Source: Pseudomonadota bacterium (GTDB taxonomy: Bacteria > Pseudomonadota > Alphaproteobacteria > Rhizobiales > Rhizobiaceae). From it: 13,623 bases of DNA. A program made the position numbers and the translations under genes. Where the stretch lies: positions 1 to 13,623 of the forward strand of contig JAEYXI010000007.1 in NCBI GenBank assembly GCA_023428515.1. Direction: 5' to 3'. The notes below the pieces were generated by a model. It had not been told where the DNA came from and ran no database searches. It was given only the letters and a program-made list of their open reading frames with translations. Of this stretch, positions 12,955 through 13,623 are shown piece after piece. Within the stretch, counting starts at the first letter, position 1. Each line of letters starts with the position of its first letter.

Positions 12955-13623
12955 GTGACAAGGGCAACTCCAGACAAGGCTATTGTTTCCGAAAAGCCGG
13001 AAGGCGACGAACAGTGTTCCGGTGAGGTCACCCAGATACTGGAGAAACTCGCCTCGGAACTCGAGGTTCTGCCTGTCCAGCTTCGGGCGGCGGCCCGCTT
13101 TGTCCTTGCACACCCCAAAGACGTCGCGCTCAAGACGATGCGCGAGCAGGCCTCGCTGGCGGGTGTGTCGCATTCAACGATGGTTCGCTTCGCGGAATGG
13201 CTGGGATTTGACGGCTATACGGAGTTCAAGTCGATATTTGCCGCCTGGTTGCGTCGCAATGCCGAAGCGCCGGGGCAGATCAGCTACCCGCCCGAACCTG
13301 TATCCCCCAATGTCGGAAGTACGGCCGATTGGCTCCGCCGGGAGGTTGCTCGCTTAGGCGCTCAGCCGAACATCGAGCGCAATGTCTTGGCCGCGGAAAT
13401 TCTCGCTGGAGCCCAGCGCGTTATCTCCGTCGGAATTGGACCACAGTTGCCCGTCGCCAGCCATTTCGCGGAAGTCCTTCGTTCTTTGGGACGCACCGCC
13501 CTTGTGTTCGACGCGGCACAGCCTTCAGTCGTTCATGCGCTGAAAGACGTCGTACCCAGGGACGCCATTTTGGCAATCGGCATGGAGCCGTCCATCAAGC
13601 AAACACTCGCTGTTGCGCGATAT
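12955..13623 (+). CDS. Second MurR/RpiR family regulator, 5' part (partial)
   Basis: 223 codons are present and the gene continues beyond the window. The likely start is GTG 12955: the frame is closed by TGA at 12898, has no ATG before the HTH, and only a weak GGCGGG precedes the GTG. The HTH domain is at about 24-105 (LRAAARFVLAHPKDVALKTM then REQASLAGVSHSTMVRFAEW), and a SIS domain begins at about 155 (RVISVGIGPQLPVASHFAEV). The HTH part is clearly related to the regulator at 7095, with the same ALxxMREQA and LGFxGY motifs, but the SIS parts differ, so the two probably sense different ligands. It may control genes to the right or the cassette to the left. Confidence 0.85.
   Translation, partial: MTRATPDKAIVSEKPEGDEQCSGEVTQILEKLASELEVLPVQLRAAARFVLAHPKDVALKTMREQASLAGVSHSTMVRFAEWLGFDGYTEFKSIFAAWLRRNAEAPGQISYPPEPVSPNVGSTADWLRREVARLGAQPNIERNVLAAEILAGAQRVISVGIGPQLPVASHFAEVLRSLGRTALVFDAAQPSVVHALKDVVPRDAILAIGMEPSIKQTLAVARY

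Noticed and set aside
12401..12967. 188-codon minus-strand frame covering the spacer after the C45 gene
   Set aside because: Its 3' part is antisense to the C45 gene, no family is recognisable, and the IS6-like motif on the plus strand explains part of the spacer better.
1..13623. tRNA, rRNA or CRISPR array
   Set aside because: No cloverleaf, rRNA-like block or regularly spaced direct repeats were seen on either strand.

Overview
The window reads as chromosomal DNA of a GC-rich alphaproteobacterium, most likely of the Hyphomicrobiales (Mesorhizobium/Phyllobacteriaceae-like). The reasons are the high GC at third codon positions, a DUF982 protein (a family largely confined to rhizobia), an exported arginine-rich 'protamine-like' small protein and two adjacent Rnk-type genes. 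The genus is inferred; no 16S or other marker is present.

Region A (1-3511, + strand) is a tightly packed redox operon. It holds the 3' end of an unrecognised gene, an Old-Yellow-Enzyme-family flavin oxidoreductase with a C-terminal four-cysteine Fe-S motif, a membrane-anchored di-haem c-type cytochrome, and a small four-helix membrane protein. ATGA overlap, zero gap and 13-nt gap suggest one transcript. Electrons may pass between the flavoenzyme and the membrane cytochrome, but the substrate is unknown.

Region B (3512-4930) is a 308-bp gap with several hairpins, followed by rnk and a divergent rnk-like paralogue separated by a hairpin-rich 139-bp spacer. A long hairpin at 4931-4973 ends the region and faces the convergent minus-strand genes.

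Region C (4989-6049, - strand) has three small genes: a DUF982 protein, an exported acidic protein with two CxGQDC motifs, and an exported protein with an Arg-rich tail and a Tat-like signal.

Region D (6177-12566) is the most interesting part. A BKACE-family (DUF849) beta-keto acid cleavage enzyme is divergently transcribed from an RpiR/SIS regulator. The regulator is followed, almost without gaps, by a class III PLP aminotransferase, a complete ABC importer closely resembling Escherichia coli GlnHPQ in order and sequence, and a C45-family N-terminal-nucleophile amidohydrolase of the isopenicillin-N acyltransferase/Tan type. The 87-bp divergent spacer has two palindromes and a perfect TATAAT. 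The simplest joint reading is import of a glutamine-like amide conjugate, hydrolysis in the cytoplasm, transamination of a product, and beta-keto acid cleavage against acetyl-CoA, with the RpiR protein sensing an intermediate. Each family call is strong; the pathway is inference.

Region E (12567-13623) has a decayed IS6-type transposase tail in a segment of lower GC, then the 5' part of a second RpiR-family regulator with a likely GTG start, which runs off the window.
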